This document shows positions 1 through 12,059 of a DNA stretch of 64,000 nt, one piece after another. Each line of letters opens with the position of its first letter. The stretch's first letter is position 1. The stretch lies in the NCBI GenBank assembly GCA_021292165.1, contig CM037880.1, forward strand, positions 22,280,051 to 22,344,050, in the 5' to 3' direction. A program made the translations under genes and the position numbers. The notes beneath the pieces were generated by a model. That model was not told the origin of the DNA. It worked only from the letters and a program-made list of their open reading frames with translations, and searched no databases. This DNA is from Shinisaurus crocodilurus (lineage: Eukaryota > Chordata > Lepidosauria > Squamata > Shinisauridae).

Positions 1-673
1 ACAGCCCTGCACCGTTCCTGCTGCATACCCTCAATAGGGTGTATTTACATCTACCCTCAAGGAAGTGCATAACATTCCGAAGGTGGGGAGCAGTCTCAAA
101 GAGCTGCAAAGTATCCAGGAGGTGCCAGCATCCAAGAGGTGCCACTACCCCGGGGGGCGGAACCAGCCCACCTGGTCATCAAGGGAGGGGAGGGGGTGAG
201 GGAGGGTAGAAAAGGCAGGTCCTAAAGAATAAAGGGTTGTTGGGAACATGGTGCAGGCGTGCATGGGTTGGGTCTCTGTCTCCAGTCAGGACCAAGCTTC
301 TTCCAACCCCGGACGCGGCACCCAGAGCCCGGCAACACGGACCGCTACGTTAGCTCAGTAAGTCAGAGTCTCTGATGTAAGGTTAATTGTCTGTATTAAG
401 CAAAGCCTATACCTCGTATGTGTATTGAAGCTTTCTGCTTCAGCGATTCTTATGGACTTCCTTGTTTATGGTGTGAAATTCCTGTAGTCTATTAGTTCCA
501 CTCCATTAAACACTTTGAAAACTAGCCGCTTGCTGTCTCAATGCGATTCAGTGTCAATGGTTCATGGCGGCTGGGTTTAAAGTTCACAGAAGCCATGTAA
601 AGGGCATTTCTTCGGTGCCGGTTCACCCTTTAAGTGCCGAACTCATGCAAAGGACCAGTCCCGGTCCTCCACA
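1..673 (+). mobile_element. Solo LTR, 5' cut by the window edge
   Basis: This is homologous along its length to the LTR at 7196-7980, with the shared block CAGTCTCAAAGAGCTGC, CCATTAAACAC in the poly(A) position, CCGGTTCACCCTTT and an end at GGTCCTCCACA. Sequence divergence and the other copy's own target duplication argue against the two being ends of one provirus. Confidence 0.65.
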
Positions 674-2057
674 CAGTAAATTTGATGTAATCCTGAACAT
701 GTTTCCGCTCCCACAGATCTCTCTGTAGCCCCAGTTGTTTCCCTACTGCACATAATTTCTTGTACTACCTCAGCTACCTTTTCCCACCCCACAGGTCTCT
801 ATTGCCATGTCCAAGGCTGGCCCCAAGACATTTTGCTGCCTGAGGCAGAGCAGCAAATGGAGGCGTCCACCCCAATCCCAGTTAAGGTGCATAGTAGTTC
901 TCAAAGCCAGTCAAGTTGTCTGCCCCTGAGACAGAGAATCCTACAAGCATCTCTCCCCACTTCTCTGGCAGTGAAAATACAATAATAACTAATTAATTAA
1001 TGCATAATTTGCTGCTTTTTCATGATGCCCCAAATCAGCTGTCTGAGGCAGCTCCATCAAGCTCTAAAGTGTCTGTCTGTCTGTCTGTCTGTCTGTCTTT
1101 AAAGGACCCTCTCTCCTAAAGACACCCCTATTTGTAAGAAGGGATGTATGGACGGGAGAGGAGAGCATTTGATTTCCGGGGGGGAGGGGGGGGGACTCAG
1201 GCAGATTCAAAGGCGGTAGCTGGGAAGCACACATGGGTAAAAAGCCAGCAAATCCAGGGGGATCAGATGCAACAGAGATCATCATACCTTTATTTCAGCA
1301 AGTGCCATTTTTCTCCAGTCACATGAAAAGCAAAATCTTTCAAACTAACTTTCTGTACAGTGGACTCCTGTCCATGAAAGCTTATTATGCCACAGTAAAT
1401 TTGTGAGTCTTTTAAGGTGCCACAAGGCATTGTGGCTTTTGAACACAACAGAGCAAGAAGACCCTATCCTCCTACATCTATTCACCTTTCTCTAGCCTAG
1501 CGTAAACCCCTGATGCCAAGGAGAACCGTGCACCCATGAGAATCTGGCTGCGTGGATCATGCAAAAAGCATGTGCACTCCAAAAAGATTCTTGCAGAGCC
1601 AAGGAGCTCCAAGACACAGCAAGCCAGGGCTTGCTGTATACTCATGCATTACCTTGACCTAAATTCAAACATTGCTGCTCATTCAAACCTTTTTTGCAAG
1701 CAAAATCATTTCAATTTTACACCCAAGGTAACGGGCCTGGGCTAGCTAGGAAAAAGCGACAGACGAGGAAGGCCTCTGGTACTCCATTTGACATGTGAGC
1801 AGCCAATGTGCCTGCTGTTCCTCTTGTCAGGGCCTCCCAGCCTATGATGGCTCAGGGAACAAGTGCAATTGCCCAGTAGCAATTGGCTGGGCAGGTTTCT
1901 GCAGAGTCACGTCCATTGGCCCACTCCCTGTGACACCGTCCTTGGAAGAGGAAGCTGCCACAAAGCTTTCCACAGTGGCTACTGGGGGAAAGATCCACGA
2001 TCCCCAGTTGGAGCTCTGTCTGTGGATGCAGAAGAGGAAACACTGTCTAGGGACTAT
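674..2057. other. No gene seen
   Basis: Unique-looking sequence with the CTGT microsatellite and a repeat fragment at 1370-1436. Open frames are short and show no family features. Confidence 0.6.
1071..1098. repeat. (CTGT)n microsatellite
   Basis: Uninterrupted GTCT units. Confidence 0.95.
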
Positions 2058-2235
2058 ATAAACCAACACTTTGAATTGAGCCCAGAAAGCAATTGGCAAC
2101 CAGCACAGGTCTTACAAGACAGGTGTAATATGGTCTTCTTGATACTGTGCACTGGTTAGCAACCTAGCTGCCACATTTTGCACCCACTGAAGCTTCCGGA
2201 CACTCTTCAGGGGTAGCCCCATGTAGATAGACAAC
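2058..2235 (-). mobile_element. L2-type LINE fragment
   Basis: The minus strand encodes LPLKSVRKLQWVQNVAARLL, the conserved late block of L2-type ORF2. It is short and decayed. Confidence 0.65.
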
Positions 2236-2412
2236 TTGTGACCCTTCCTGCTAAGTGTTTGTTTTTCTTTAAAGATTGTTTTCCTTGCAAATTTGTACAT
2301 TTTAAGGGAAAGGAATCTTAAACCACACAGACAGCATTCTTCACACTGCCATCTAATGATTTACAGAAGGTTCAGATATTATTTATGCAAAAAAGAAAAA
2401 CATCATACTCCT

Positions 2413-2490
2413 ATAGAGTATGTGTAAAACTTTGTCATGTGTAGTTCCCAATAGAGTCATGTGTAAAACTTTGTCATGTGTAATTCTTTT
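2413..2490 (+). repeat. Tandem duplication, about 40-bp unit, two copies
   Basis: ATGTGTAAAACTTTGTCATG followed by TGTAGTTCCCAATAGAGTC and repeated once. Confidence 0.8.
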
Positions 2491-2654
2491 CGGCTTGAAA
2501 CCCCTTAAAATTATTAATTTTATTTTTAATCCGCCCAAGAACAAAAGTTCTCCATCCGGAGAAAATTATGTTGACTACTATTGCACTTGTATTGATTATT
2601 GCTATTTTAGGCATATTTTTCTCCCAAGTTACCCAAAAGCAACATTACATATAT

Positions 2655-2783
2655 AAGGGCACAATCTTATGCAAGTTTAGACAGAAAAAAGGCCTACAGC
2701 TCCCAGCATGCAGCACAGCTGGCTGGGGCATGCTGGGAGTTGTAGGCCTTTTTTCTGCCTAAACTTGCGTAGGATTGCACCTT
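2655..2783. repeat. Palindromic MITE-like repeat
   Basis: The left arm from 2655 (AAGGGCACAATCTTATGCAAG ... CAGCATGC) and the right arm 2728-2783 (GCATGCTGGGAGTTGTAGGC ... GGATTGCACCTT) are inverted copies around a short GC centre. The end motif GCAATCCTA recurs in several repeats here. Confidence 0.75.
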
Positions 2784-2811
2784 AAATGTATTATGTTCCA
2801 AGTCATATATT

Positions 2812-4125
2812 TAGGAACAGAGGAAGCTGCCTTATACAAAGTCAGACTGTTTATGCATCTAACCCACCACTGCCTACTCTGATGGGTAGCAGTTCTTTCA
2901 GGGCCGGCGCTACCGCTAGGCGGACTAGGCTGCTGCCTAGGGCGCGCGGCTAAAGGGGGCGCAGAAACGCTCCGCTCCTGCGACTTCCTTCCTTCTTCCT
3001 TCCTCCTTCCTCCCTCCCACGGAGGCCGCCGCCGCCAGCGGTGGAAGCAGCAGCAGCAGGAAGAGGAGGAAGCTCGCTCGCTCGACTCTTCCTTGCTGCC
3101 GGGACTGCTGGGCACAGGCAGCCGCACCAGGAGCAGCAGCCGCCGCCGCCAGAAGAGGAGCGCAGCGGGCAGCCAGCCCCTAGCTCCTCCCCGCCGGCAG
3201 CGCATCCCCCGGGAGCGAGTGGGCACCCGGGCTAGGCTAGACGCCCCCGGCCGCGCCCGCCTCCCCCACCCGCGAGAGCCCAGCGCACTCTCCGCAGCTC
3301 CGCCGCCCCCTCCTAAATGTTTTAAGGCTCTACAAGTCCCCCCCCCAAAAAAAATAATAACAAATAAAAATCTTACCAGCGTTTGATTTGGCATTGGAGG
3401 ACCAAAAGAGTTATTTCACAGTCAAAAAGTCTAATATTGCGTGCCTCCCCCACCCCAGCAAATGAAAACCTGTTTTTTTAAAAAATAGGAAGTCAGATCC
3501 CTCTCTTGGTTTAAATACTTTTGTTTGGTCAGGTAATTAGAAAGCCTGAAAAACAAAGTCTCTCTTGCAATACTACAAAGGTGTCTCCATCCGGTGAAGC
3601 GGCTCTCCTGCATTTGTCCCGGAGGATGCTGGTTTCCCGCCTCCAACGCTGTCCACGCCCTGCAGCAATTTCTCATTGGATGCCCACACGAAGCCCCCAA
3701 TGCTTCCTCTCTCTTTTTTTTTTATATGGCTCCTACAAATCTGAAAGCTTTCTGGAGTGAGGTAAAAAAGTTGGGCCCTTCCCCCTCCTAAAAACTTTCC
3801 CAAACTTGGCTGCCGCCGCCTCCAGGCCTGTGGAGGGCTGCTGGCCCCGGTGGCAGGGCCAGGGGGGGGCGCTGGGCAAGCAGGCGTTTCCCGGCTGCTT
3901 TGCTCCGGAGCCCCCCCTGGAGGGAGGGCTCAAGTGGGAAGGGGGGCGCTAAATCTGATTTTGCCTAGGGCGCCAAACTGCCTTGCAAACTGCCGATCCT
4001 GAGTTCTTTAGAGACCCAAGCAAAGGTTTTTATATCACCTGTTACTGGATTGCTTTAACTGGATATACCAGAGATTGAATGTTCTGCATGCAAAGCATGT
4101 GCGTTACCACTGACCCAGGCTCCCT
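2812..4125 (+). repeat. Older interspersed repeat (GGAAGCTGCCTTATAC family) split by the hAT element
   Basis: Left piece 2812-2898 (AGGAAGCTGCCTTATACAAAG) and right piece 4002-4125 belong to one repeat interrupted by the 1103-bp hAT. A sister copy is at 36255-36362. It looks like a SINE- or CR1-derived reptile repeat; the family is not identified. Confidence 0.6.
2899..4001. mobile_element. hAT-like non-autonomous element with CpG-rich core (1103 bp)
   Basis: CAGGGCCGGC...GCCGATCCTG termini are flanked by the perfect 8-bp duplication AGTTCTTT (2891-2898, 4002-4009). The termini carry a GCCTAGGGCGC motif in the 5' part and TTGCCTAGGGCGCC near the 3' end. The 2930-3310 part is CpG- and GCC-rich and mimics a CpG island. 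Open frames across it are low-complexity and not genes. Confidence 0.85.
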
Positions 4126-5029
4126 CCCCAATAATTTAATCAATGATAAAAAATTAGACTCATTCCATTTTTTAAAAGTTCTTTCTGGAGGATACGTGGG
4201 AGGCAGTTACATATGAAAATGTAATTGCATGACAATTAGAAATGTAATCTCATCATTCTGCCTGCCTGGTTTATAAATCCATCCACTTCATTTATTTGGG
4301 ACCTGGTGTGCTTCATTTGTACTTAATCATGTCCCACTGCAAGGGGTTGCATAACTGATGTGAAAGAGCATCTTGGGACTTTTAAAAGAGATGAGCACCA
4401 TTGAGGTTTTGTGGGTTATCTATTAAATAGACCTAGGCATCTGCTTTTAGTTAACACTCCACAGCTAGGAACCTACAAGGAAAAAAACATGCATAAGGTT
4501 GTGGTGGTTGTAATGTGATTTTTTTAAAAACACTAAAGAGAAATATGTGAAGCGTATATGACCACCTACTTCTAATATTTAAAAAGCTTAAAACACATGA
4601 AATGAAAAAATGAATTCCATCTATATGGGTAAATAAAACTTGAGGATTGGGCAAGATGTGCTACTGATGAGAAGCATTATTTGTTTAGGTTTCTCCCCCT
4701 CCAGACTGAAAGTAGAGAGCATTGTACAGAGCTATAGATCTGTGACTGGGGTGGAACTGGTGACAGGTTCATGACTTGACAGGGCCTGTAGCTTGAACAG
4801 TGACTGGCACCCAGGTTGTCTTAGGAGATGAATTTATCACATAGGCCAGGGGTGACAGCGCAGAAATAACACTTGGGTCTCCCAGGCTCTGGAGACATCA
4901 GTTGAGCTCCTGTTCCACCTTGCTGAATTTTGCTGACTGGTGCTTTATTTGTGATAAGATGATAAATGCCTGTTTTTATGACTGATTGATGGTCAGCCAC
5001 TTTGAGAGTCCCTGTATGGGAGGAAATGA

Positions 5030-5591
5030 CAGGCAAGGCCAACTGCGCCTGTTCCTAGATATATCTGATCTGGCCACAGTCACTCATGACTTAGTTACAT
5101 CCCATTGGACTACTGCAATGTGTTCTATGTGGGGGCTGCCTTCGAAAACTGTTCAGAAACTTCAGCTGGTCCAGAATGCTGTGGCCAGACAGTTGAGCAG
5201 GGCCTGTTACAGGGAGCCCACAACTCCCTTGTTACAACAGCTTCACTGGCTACCAGTCTCTTTCTAGACAGAATTCAAAGTGTTAGTTATGACCTATAAA
5301 GCCCTATACGACGTCTTGGGAGCAGGCTGCCTGAAAGACTGCCTTCTCCCATACAAGCTTGCCTGGTCCTTAAGATCTTCTGGGGAGGCCCTTCTTTCAA
5401 GATTGCCGCCTTCAGAAACGTGTTTGGTGGCGACCCAAGAGAGGGGAATTTTGGTGGCTGCTCCCAGGCTGTGGAACTCCTCTGTTGTCCTTCCACCAGC
5501 AGGCAAAACCCACTTTATTTAAAAAGGCCTTTAGTCTGTAAGTGGGTCTGTTGGGCTGGGTGCTGATTGTTTTATTTTTATTGTTTTAATC
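5030..5591 (+). mobile_element. L2-type LINE 3' fragment, interrupted by a solo LTR
   Basis: Decayed coding sequence matches the L2 C-terminus: DYCNVFYVGAAFENC, LPSKTVQKLQLVQNAVARQL, LHWLPV and ATQERGILVAAPRLWNSS. The 3' UTR reaches TTGTTTTAATC, where an LTR is inserted. It resumes at 6186. Confidence 0.8.
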
Positions 5592-6123
5592 TGTGAAAGG
5601 ACTGCCAACCGGTCCTTTACTCAAGACCAGAGATCAAAGGTGCAAAACTGCCAGCCTTAGCTCTGCCGTCTTGACCTGATTCTCTCAGGGCCTTGCCCTG
5701 GGTCTATACACTGGAATTAGCACTGAACCACAGAGGTGTGTGGGGTAAAACCAGGAAAGTTTATTTAAGGTAAACAGATTACAACCAAAGGTGGGAATTG
5801 AGGGAAGGAGAAAAGGTGGGGAGACACTTTGGTACATACACAGTAGAGCTACAAAATAACAAAGCTAGTTCCTTTACTATATAACTAGCCAGGCAAACCT
5901 ACTCTCTTTACCTGGGGGTTAGTCTTCTTAGGGCTGGCCTCAGCCAAAGCCTTACTCCATGCTGCTTCACGTCCAGACCACAACAACGAAACCCAAAAGC
6001 CCCAGCCGCAGTATAGATTCTCCCCCCCTCCTTTCAGTAGCCCAGGTGTCTTTAGCCAATCAGGATGAACTTCATCTGGCCCAGGCAGGGGAGGGGTGGG
6101 ATTAAACTTGTTTACAAGTGAGG

Positions 6124-6154
<31 letters not shown>

Positions 6155-6185
6155 GTGCAGGAAACTCTGACGCTTTTTCTCCACA
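5592..6185. mobile_element. Solo LTR (594 bp) inserted in an L2 LINE
   Basis: It begins TGTGAAAGG and ends TCCACA, with the 5-bp duplication TAATC at 5587-5591 and 6186-6190. It interrupts the L2 3' UTR cleanly. An AATAAA on the minus strand in the TTTAAATAAAC context hints at minus orientation. A (GT)n run lies at 6126-6154. No internal retroviral region is present. Confidence 0.8.
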
Positions 6186-6300
6186 TAATCAATTTCAGTT
6201 GTTCTGTAAGCCACTGCCCTGAGTGCCATTTTTTTGTAAAAAGGCGGCAGGCGGGGTACAAATGAAATTAAATACATACATACATACATACATACATTTT
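6186..6300 (+). mobile_element. Terminal 3' end of the same L2-type LINE plus CATA repeat
   Basis: After the LTR duplication the L2 end continues with AAGCCACTGCCCTGAG and GGCGGGGTACAAATGAAATT, then a (CATA)n tail at about 6269-6297. Confidence 0.75.
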
Positions 6301-6467
6301 AATAAATACATTAAAGCCCTACATGGATACTGGGCCTCAGTACTCCTTCCTCTTCATCAGTGCAAATGTTGTAATACCATAATTGTAGCCATGATAGTCT
6401 GTCCCAGTGAACATATTTTAAAAGGAAAAAGGTCTTATGGCACCTTGAAGACTAACTAATTTCTGGG

Positions 6468-6660
6468 CAGAACAATCCTATGGCCGCTAGACAGTGTCTA
6501 GAGGGCCATAGGATTGTTCGGATGCCTAGCTCCAAGGTCAGAAAACAACACCGACCTCGGAGTTGGGGATTTGTGCTCGGATCCCCCTCCCTCACAGCCA
6601 GTGCAGAAAGAACCGCACCAGCTGCTTCTCCGAGGTTGTATATTTCCCAGAAGTATTTGT
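6468..6660. repeat. GC-rich MITE-like repeat (CCTATGGCC / AAGAACCGCACCAGCTGC family)
   Basis: It opens with a palindrome, ACAATCCTATGGCCGCTAGAC and GGGCCATAGGATTGTT, then CTCACAGCCAGTGCAGAAAG and ACCGCACCAGCTGCTTCTCC. Related copies lie at 8345, 29095, 39380, 41595 and 44741. Confidence 0.6.
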
Positions 6661-6885
6661 CTGGTCTGCGTAGGAAACACAATGCTGAATTAGATAGACC
6701 TTTGGTCCAATCCAGAAGGGCTCTTACAGTTCATTCATCAGGAGCATCTTTCTCCTGTAGCTCTGTGTCTTCATTTTGCAACCCAAGGGTGGCTCAAACA
6801 TCCTTAGTTCTGGTTCACTTCTTGCTGATGAGATTGGTTGACCCGATGAGGTTTTTAAAAGGGAGCTGACGGTGATCATGTTTGC

Positions 6886-6984
6886 AAGATTAGCTCACAC
6901 AGCTGATGAAGTGGGACTCTGGTCTGCAAAAAAAGTATCTGCTACAGTAAATTTATTACTCTTTAAGGCTCCACAAGACTCTGT
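6886..6984 (+). repeat. Fragment of the TTTAAGGYKCCACAAGACTC repeat
   Basis: GCTGATGAAGTGGGACTCTGG and CTTTAAGGCTCCACAAGACTC are typical of a widespread reptile repeat. Related pieces lie at 1370-1436, 32440-32560 and 37750-37895. The class (SINE or Penelope-derived) is not settled. Confidence 0.5.
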
Positions 6985-7195
6985 TTTTCCAGTTGCATCC
7001 ATTATCAGAAAAGCATTGCTTAGATTATTGGTACAATATGATATGGCAAACGGCCTTAATGGAAAAAATATCCCATAAGCTGAAGGTGGCAAGGGGTCAA
7101 AGTAAACATGATTCATTGTATGCGATTTGGCATGATTTTATTGTTTATATAAATAGGATGGAAAACCAACATAATATTCCTTCACAATATAAAAC
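6985..7195 (+). mobile_element. L1-type LINE 3' end (5'-truncated), interrupted by an LTR
   Basis: The translated end reads HCLDYWYNMIWQTALMEKIS and LYAIWHDFIVYINRMENQHN, resembling the C-terminus of reptile L1 ORF2. It continues after the LTR at 7986. Confidence 0.6.
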
Positions 7196-7980
7196 TGTGG
7201 AGAAAAAGCTAGCCCAGACAACCCCCCTCCCACCTCAATCAGCAAAGACTCTGCCTAGGGCAGAAACAGCCCATCTGGGTAGCCTGGCCATCTGCATACA
7301 TTACCTCCATGGGGCCATCTACATATCCCCCCAGTAGCTCCTTCCTCCCATTTCTGCCCGAACAGGAAAAACAACCCCCGGGCACAGGAGGGGGCGCCAC
7401 ATGCTGTGCTGGGCAGTCTCAAAGAGCTGCCAAGTACCCAGGGCACAGAGAAACCCGGTTTCCCCTGAAGGCGAGAGGGGAGGGGGAGCGAGGAGGGAGG
7501 GGGGAGTGAGGCAGGAGGTAAAGGTGGGTCTTCAAGCCCCAAGAGGTTGTTGATCGTTCGGTGCAAGGCTGCACAGACATCCAGGGCTCCGGTCCGGACA
7601 CTAGGACTCAACCCCAGGAAGCTCTCCTGGTGAACAAGCTCAATATACCCGATCGCCGGCAAGCCACGGCTTTCAAGGAACTTGGTTCATTTAAGGTAAC
7701 CCTTGTATTGCTCTGTCTTGGCTCAGCTCTTGCAAAAGCAATCAGAGGCTTGCACGCCTCGTTAAGTCAAGGAATGCTATCTGTTTGTTTTGATACACCT
7801 CATTAAACCTGTTTACTATCTCACAAACAGTGTAGTAAGTTCATTCATTCGCTATTCCACTGTCAATTAGGTCACGGTCTTCTTCTAAGTGTCCGAGAGC
7901 TGCGTACGAAGGGTTTTTCCAGCTCCGGTTAACCCTTTCGACCCCAAACTCACACATAGGACCCTTGGTGGTCCTTTACA
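7196..7980 (+). mobile_element. Solo LTR (785 bp) inserted in an L1-type LINE
   Basis: TGTGGAGAA...CTTTACA termini are flanked by AAAAC on both sides (7191-7195, 7981-7985). It is related to the partial LTR at the left edge: both share CAGTCTCAAAGAGCTGC, an ATTAAAC poly(A)-type motif and a GGACC...GGTCCT end. No internal proteins are present, so it is a recombined solo LTR. Confidence 0.85.
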
Positions 7981-7985
7981 AAAAC

Positions 7986-8265
7986 GCTGTGGATACTATA
8001 AAGAATACTGAAATTAAAAATGTATTTATTTTATTGAAAATTAAACAATTTAGGCCAAATGCAGGTCCTTTATACCCTTAAGCTCAGTACCTACCTATGT
8101 TATTTTCTACTAATTATAACTGATGTAACACGGATGTAAAATTATTGTTTGTCTGTTTGTTTTTAGTTATATTTTTCTTCTTTTTTTCTTATATTTTCCT
8201 GTCTTTTTATTGTTTTGCTTAATTTGTGTATTGTCAAGGAGAAACTTAATAAAATACGTTAACAA
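7986..8265 (+). mobile_element. L1-type LINE 3' UTR (continuation)
   Basis: AT-rich sequence ends with CTTAATAAAATACG, a poly(A) signal near a short A-rich end. It lies directly after the LTR duplication AAAAC, so it is the other half of the element at 6985-7195. Confidence 0.5.
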
Positions 8266-8344
8266 GAAAAGGAAAAGCATTGCGGGTAAATAAATACTTT
8301 TTCACTAAACTAGGTTTAGTTTAACTAATAGTGCCATCTAATAT

Positions 8345-8785
8345 GGCTGCCTGTAAGCCACGAAACTTGGAGGATTGTGGGCATCCAATTGAGCACGGGA
8401 GCAGTGCTGAGGCAAGGATTGCCTCCGTACTGCAAAAGACATAGATGGCCGATTTTGGCTTTCTATGTCTTTTGCCCCTACTCTCAAGGAGGAGGGGCTC
8501 AGGCCCAACCAGGATATGTCTTATCTCGGCACAGCCTCACTCCTCCCTTCCTTGCCCCCCAGAATGCCCCCCCTCCGCACCTTCTCTGAAGTCACACTTG
8601 CAATTTCAGAGCCGCAGCTGGCACGGAAAGAACTGTGCCAGCTGCGATGGTAGAGGGAGGGAGCTCTGCGCTCGGGGTCCCAGCTCTGACCACAGAATGC
8701 ATTTCTGAGGTCGGAGCTGGGACTCTGACCTATCCTATGGCTGTCTAGACAGTGTCTAGCCACCATAGGATTGTGCGCTAAATGC
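8345..8785. repeat. GC-rich MITE-like repeat copy
   Basis: The inner block GGCACGGAAAGAACTGTGCC and the terminal palindrome GGCTGTCTAGACAGTGTCTAGCC followed by ATAGGATTGTGC match the family at 6468. Confidence 0.6.
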
Positions 8786-8869
8786 TAAGTTAAAAGTTTA
8801 ACTTAGCCTCCATGGATGCTTCCAATCATTGCCTCATCCACTGAACTCATAAGATACTTTTTTTTAAAG

Positions 8870-9035
8870 GACCCTGAAGACTCATTTGTTCTAGTCTATA
8901 TTTGGTGCTTAAAAATCATTAGCTGTTGCTACTGGTGTGTGTGTATTTAATTGTAATTGTGTGTTCATATTTTTGTAGTCTTGTGAGCCACCTTTTGAGG
9001 GTAGTGCGCCCTGAAAGGTGGGTTAAAAATCTCTT
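8870..9035 (+). mobile_element. L2-type LINE 3'-end fragment
   Basis: GTGAGCCACCTTTTGAGGG followed by AAAGGTGGGTTAAAAAT is the L2-like 3' end pattern. No coding remains. Confidence 0.45.
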
Positions 9036-10414
9036 TCCTCCTCCTCCTTCTCCTTCACTCCATTGACCAGTAAAAAGACATAACAGGGGCAGGGCAGGGG
9101 GGAACAGTACAACTTCTGCTTGAGTCCAACACAGCCAGCCCCCTCCCCTCATTTTCTTGGGCCCTTCTCTCATACATTAAATGCCTTGGGCCATCTGTGA
9201 GGTGTATATGGGGGGGGGGGTCTCCTTGGCATCAATATCAGCCCCCTTCACCCATCCTGATGACTTGAGGTTTTCCTAGCCATTATTATCCAGTCCTAGT
9301 AGGCCTTAGCATTTGTTTGTTTTTAAATAGTGGGAGCTACTCTCACCCCACACCCCACCCCCACTAGAACAATAAAACCACTTTCCAAAGGGAAATATAA
9401 CACACTCAACGAAGGCATGAAAACAAGCTGTGCTGCCATCAAAGGGTTTTCCATCTGGAGCGCTTGCATGACATGCAAGCGTCAAGCTGTTCTGTTCCAA
9501 ACCTTCATCAGTCATAAATAAAAAGTCTGATTCATTTGCAGAAGGCTTCTTAGCCTTGTGCATCATCCAGATTTGGTGGAGCTATCGACCCCAGCTACCC
9601 TGATTTTACATGGTGGTAAGAGGTACTCTTGCTAAAAAGCACCTCCAACCTGCATCTGTGTCAATGGAATGGCATTATGCAGATAAGCAGTAGTTATGTA
9701 AATATGGATTGCTTGCACAAACTTCCTTTCATCTGCATGTTCTCTTCCAATCCTGTTGCACCTGCAGTGCAACAAAGGATATCACATGCAGCTCCTTCTG
9801 GTCACAAATAGATCTCAACGGTATTGTCCCATAGTAAGCATCCATTCAACAGATGAGATCACCTGGGTGAAGAATGGAGCCAGGAAGTGGCAAATGCTGG
9901 TGGACCTGTCTGTCATCATGATGTACAGCTGAGAAGAGGTGATGCAGGAGAAGAATGGCCAAGACTGTAACAGCAACCCACATCACCCCTGAAAACATGA
10001 CTGCCCTGATGGTTATGGGACCATTCTAGGAACCACATTACATCTAGAGCTTTTTAAAAGAGCTTCCTCCAACAGGTGCAAATGTTCCTGCCAACTTCTG
10101 AGTCCAACAGCAAATAAATAATAATATAATAGTATTTATAATAAATAAATAATCAATTAATCACTAAGGGTTGGTTCTCTTGTTGTCCCGTCTAATGGGG
10201 GAACCCCTGGATGGACATCTTCCTTAGCACAGTGGATACTGCCCAAGGGTTTGAAATGTGCCTCTTGGCAATCTTTATCCAACCACAAACTACTGAACTA
10301 AGAAAATTATTTTAGGTAACTTTTCCAAGCATGTTGGAAGCAGTTGCTTGTAAAGGCATCATAGTCACCGGCTCCAGTGCTTGTTGGGTTGCTTCAAAAT
10401 GGTTTCCCTGAAAA
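9036..10414. other. No gene seen
   Basis: A poly-G run at about 9211-9220 and A/T-rich tracts near 10120-10160. No exon-like or family-specific sequence recognised. Confidence 0.55.
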
Positions 10415-11466
10415 ACATATACAATTTATTATTTATTTATTTTTATTTTATTTATTATATTTATCAATCGCCCATCTGGCCGGTCACCCGGCCACCCTGG
10501 GCGATGTACAATTAAAATACAATAAAACACAATAAAACATAATAATTAGTAAAACAATATAAAAAATTCTCATTAAAAACCTAACCCACCCCATATTCCC
10601 GCCTGAACAGCCATGTTTTTAATGCACGGCGGAAGCTCATCATGGAGGGGGCATGGCGAAGGTCACTAGGGAGGGAGTTCCATAATGTGGGGGCCGCCAC
10701 AGAGAAGGCCCTCTTCCTAGTCCCCACCAGCCTGGCTGCTCTGGCTGATGGGATAAGGAGAAGGCCGTCCGTGGCAGACCTTGTTGAGCGGCCTGCTTGA
10801 TGTTGCTGGAGGCGCTCCTTGAGATAAGCTGGGCCAGAGCCACGTAGGGTTTTAAAGGTCAAAACCAACACCTTGAATTCGGCTCGGCAAGCAACTGGTA
10901 GCCAGTGCAACTCATTAAGCACTGGCGTGATGTGATCACGCCGGCGGCTGCCCTTAATCAGGCGAGCCGCCGCGTTCTGTACCAGCTGAAGCTTCCGGAC
11001 CGTCTTCAAGGGTAACCCCACGTAGAGCTCATTACAGTAGTCTAGGCGAGAGGAGACCAAGGCATGAACCACTGATGGGAGCAGGTGATTAGGAAGGTAG
11101 GGGCGCAGCTGCCGTATCAGATGGAGTTGATACAGCGCCGCCCGGCTCACAGCTGCCACCTGAGCCTCCATGGACAGCTGGGAGTCTAGAATGACCCCCA
11201 AGCTGCGGACCTGGTCCTTCAGGGGTAGATGTACCCCATTCAGCACCAGGTCAACATCCCCTAACCTCCCCTTGTCCCCCACCAGAAGTACCTCGGTCTT
11301 GTCGGGGTTCAGTTTCAGCATGTTCCTTCCCATCCAGCCATCCACTGACTCCAGGCACTTGGACAGGGTCTCAACGGCCAACCTCGGTGAGGACTTAAAA
11401 CAGAGGTAGAGCTGCGTGTCATCCGCATACTGATGACACTGCACCCCAAACCTCCTGATGACAGCT
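10415..11466 (-). mobile_element. L2-type LINE 3' fragment (5'-truncated) with 287-codon open frame
   Basis: An open frame at 11444-10581 encodes the C-terminal part of an L2-type reverse transcriptase: QCHQYADDTQLYLCFKSSPR, MLKLNPDKTEVLLVG, SRLDYCNELYVGLPLKTVRK, RDHITPVLNELHWLP, and an end near AFSVAAPTLWNSLPSDLRHA. The catalytic YADD is present, but everything upstream is missing, so it is a dead 5' truncation. A 3' UTR with a TTTATT-rich tail follows at 10580-10415. The long uninterrupted frame indicates a fairly young copy. Confidence 0.85.
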
Positions 11467-12059
11467 CATATAACATATATTGTATGTTATATACAATAAT
11501 AACATACTGTGCTTGAGCTATATTTCCTACTGTTTTTACTTCTGTCTCATTGTCTATTTTTTTTTTTTTTTACTTCACCATATGGTGCTCCTTGATCTAC
11601 TTTTGTTCTTTTCAGTGATTACTTTTTTTACGCTCTATGGAATGAAGTCACTAAGATCCAGTAGGAAACGTTTTTAGGTCAGTGACTAATTTTTCCCAGG
11701 CCCACATTATAAGCTTGGCTGATTTATCCCTGCTCTATTTATAGTGAAAAGATGGCAAGTCTCATAACTTTAAGCCATGACATTATGGTACTCACCTTGG
11801 GATTGCTATTTCCCACTGACTGATTTTCTTTCCCCTGTTTAGATGAGGAAATGATGGCTAGGGGCCTTGAGTCAAGGCAATTTCCAGGTCCCTGTACCAT
11901 TTAATTGTAAGTTGAGATGTTTGTACAACAGAGAAACAAACAACAGCTGATCTGTGTTCAGAAGAAGCATGTGCTACAACTCTCCTAGGACTGTACCACT
12001 TTAGAGCAGAGGTGAAGGACTGTTTGTTTGAATTAGCGTGTATGAAGAAAGCTAATATA
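11467..12059. other. No gene seen
   Basis: AT-rich, including a T-run at 11560-11571. Nothing recognised. Confidence 0.55.

Noticed and set aside
2759..3394. A 211-codon open frame rich in Arg, Ser and Pro on the minus strand
   Set aside because: It lies across the CpG-rich core of a hAT element, is low-complexity, extends beyond the element's boundary, and has no recognisable domain.
1..7980. The two related LTRs as ends of one provirus
   Set aside because: They are too divergent, the right one has its own AAAAC duplication, and the DNA between them holds unrelated repeats and no retroviral proteins.
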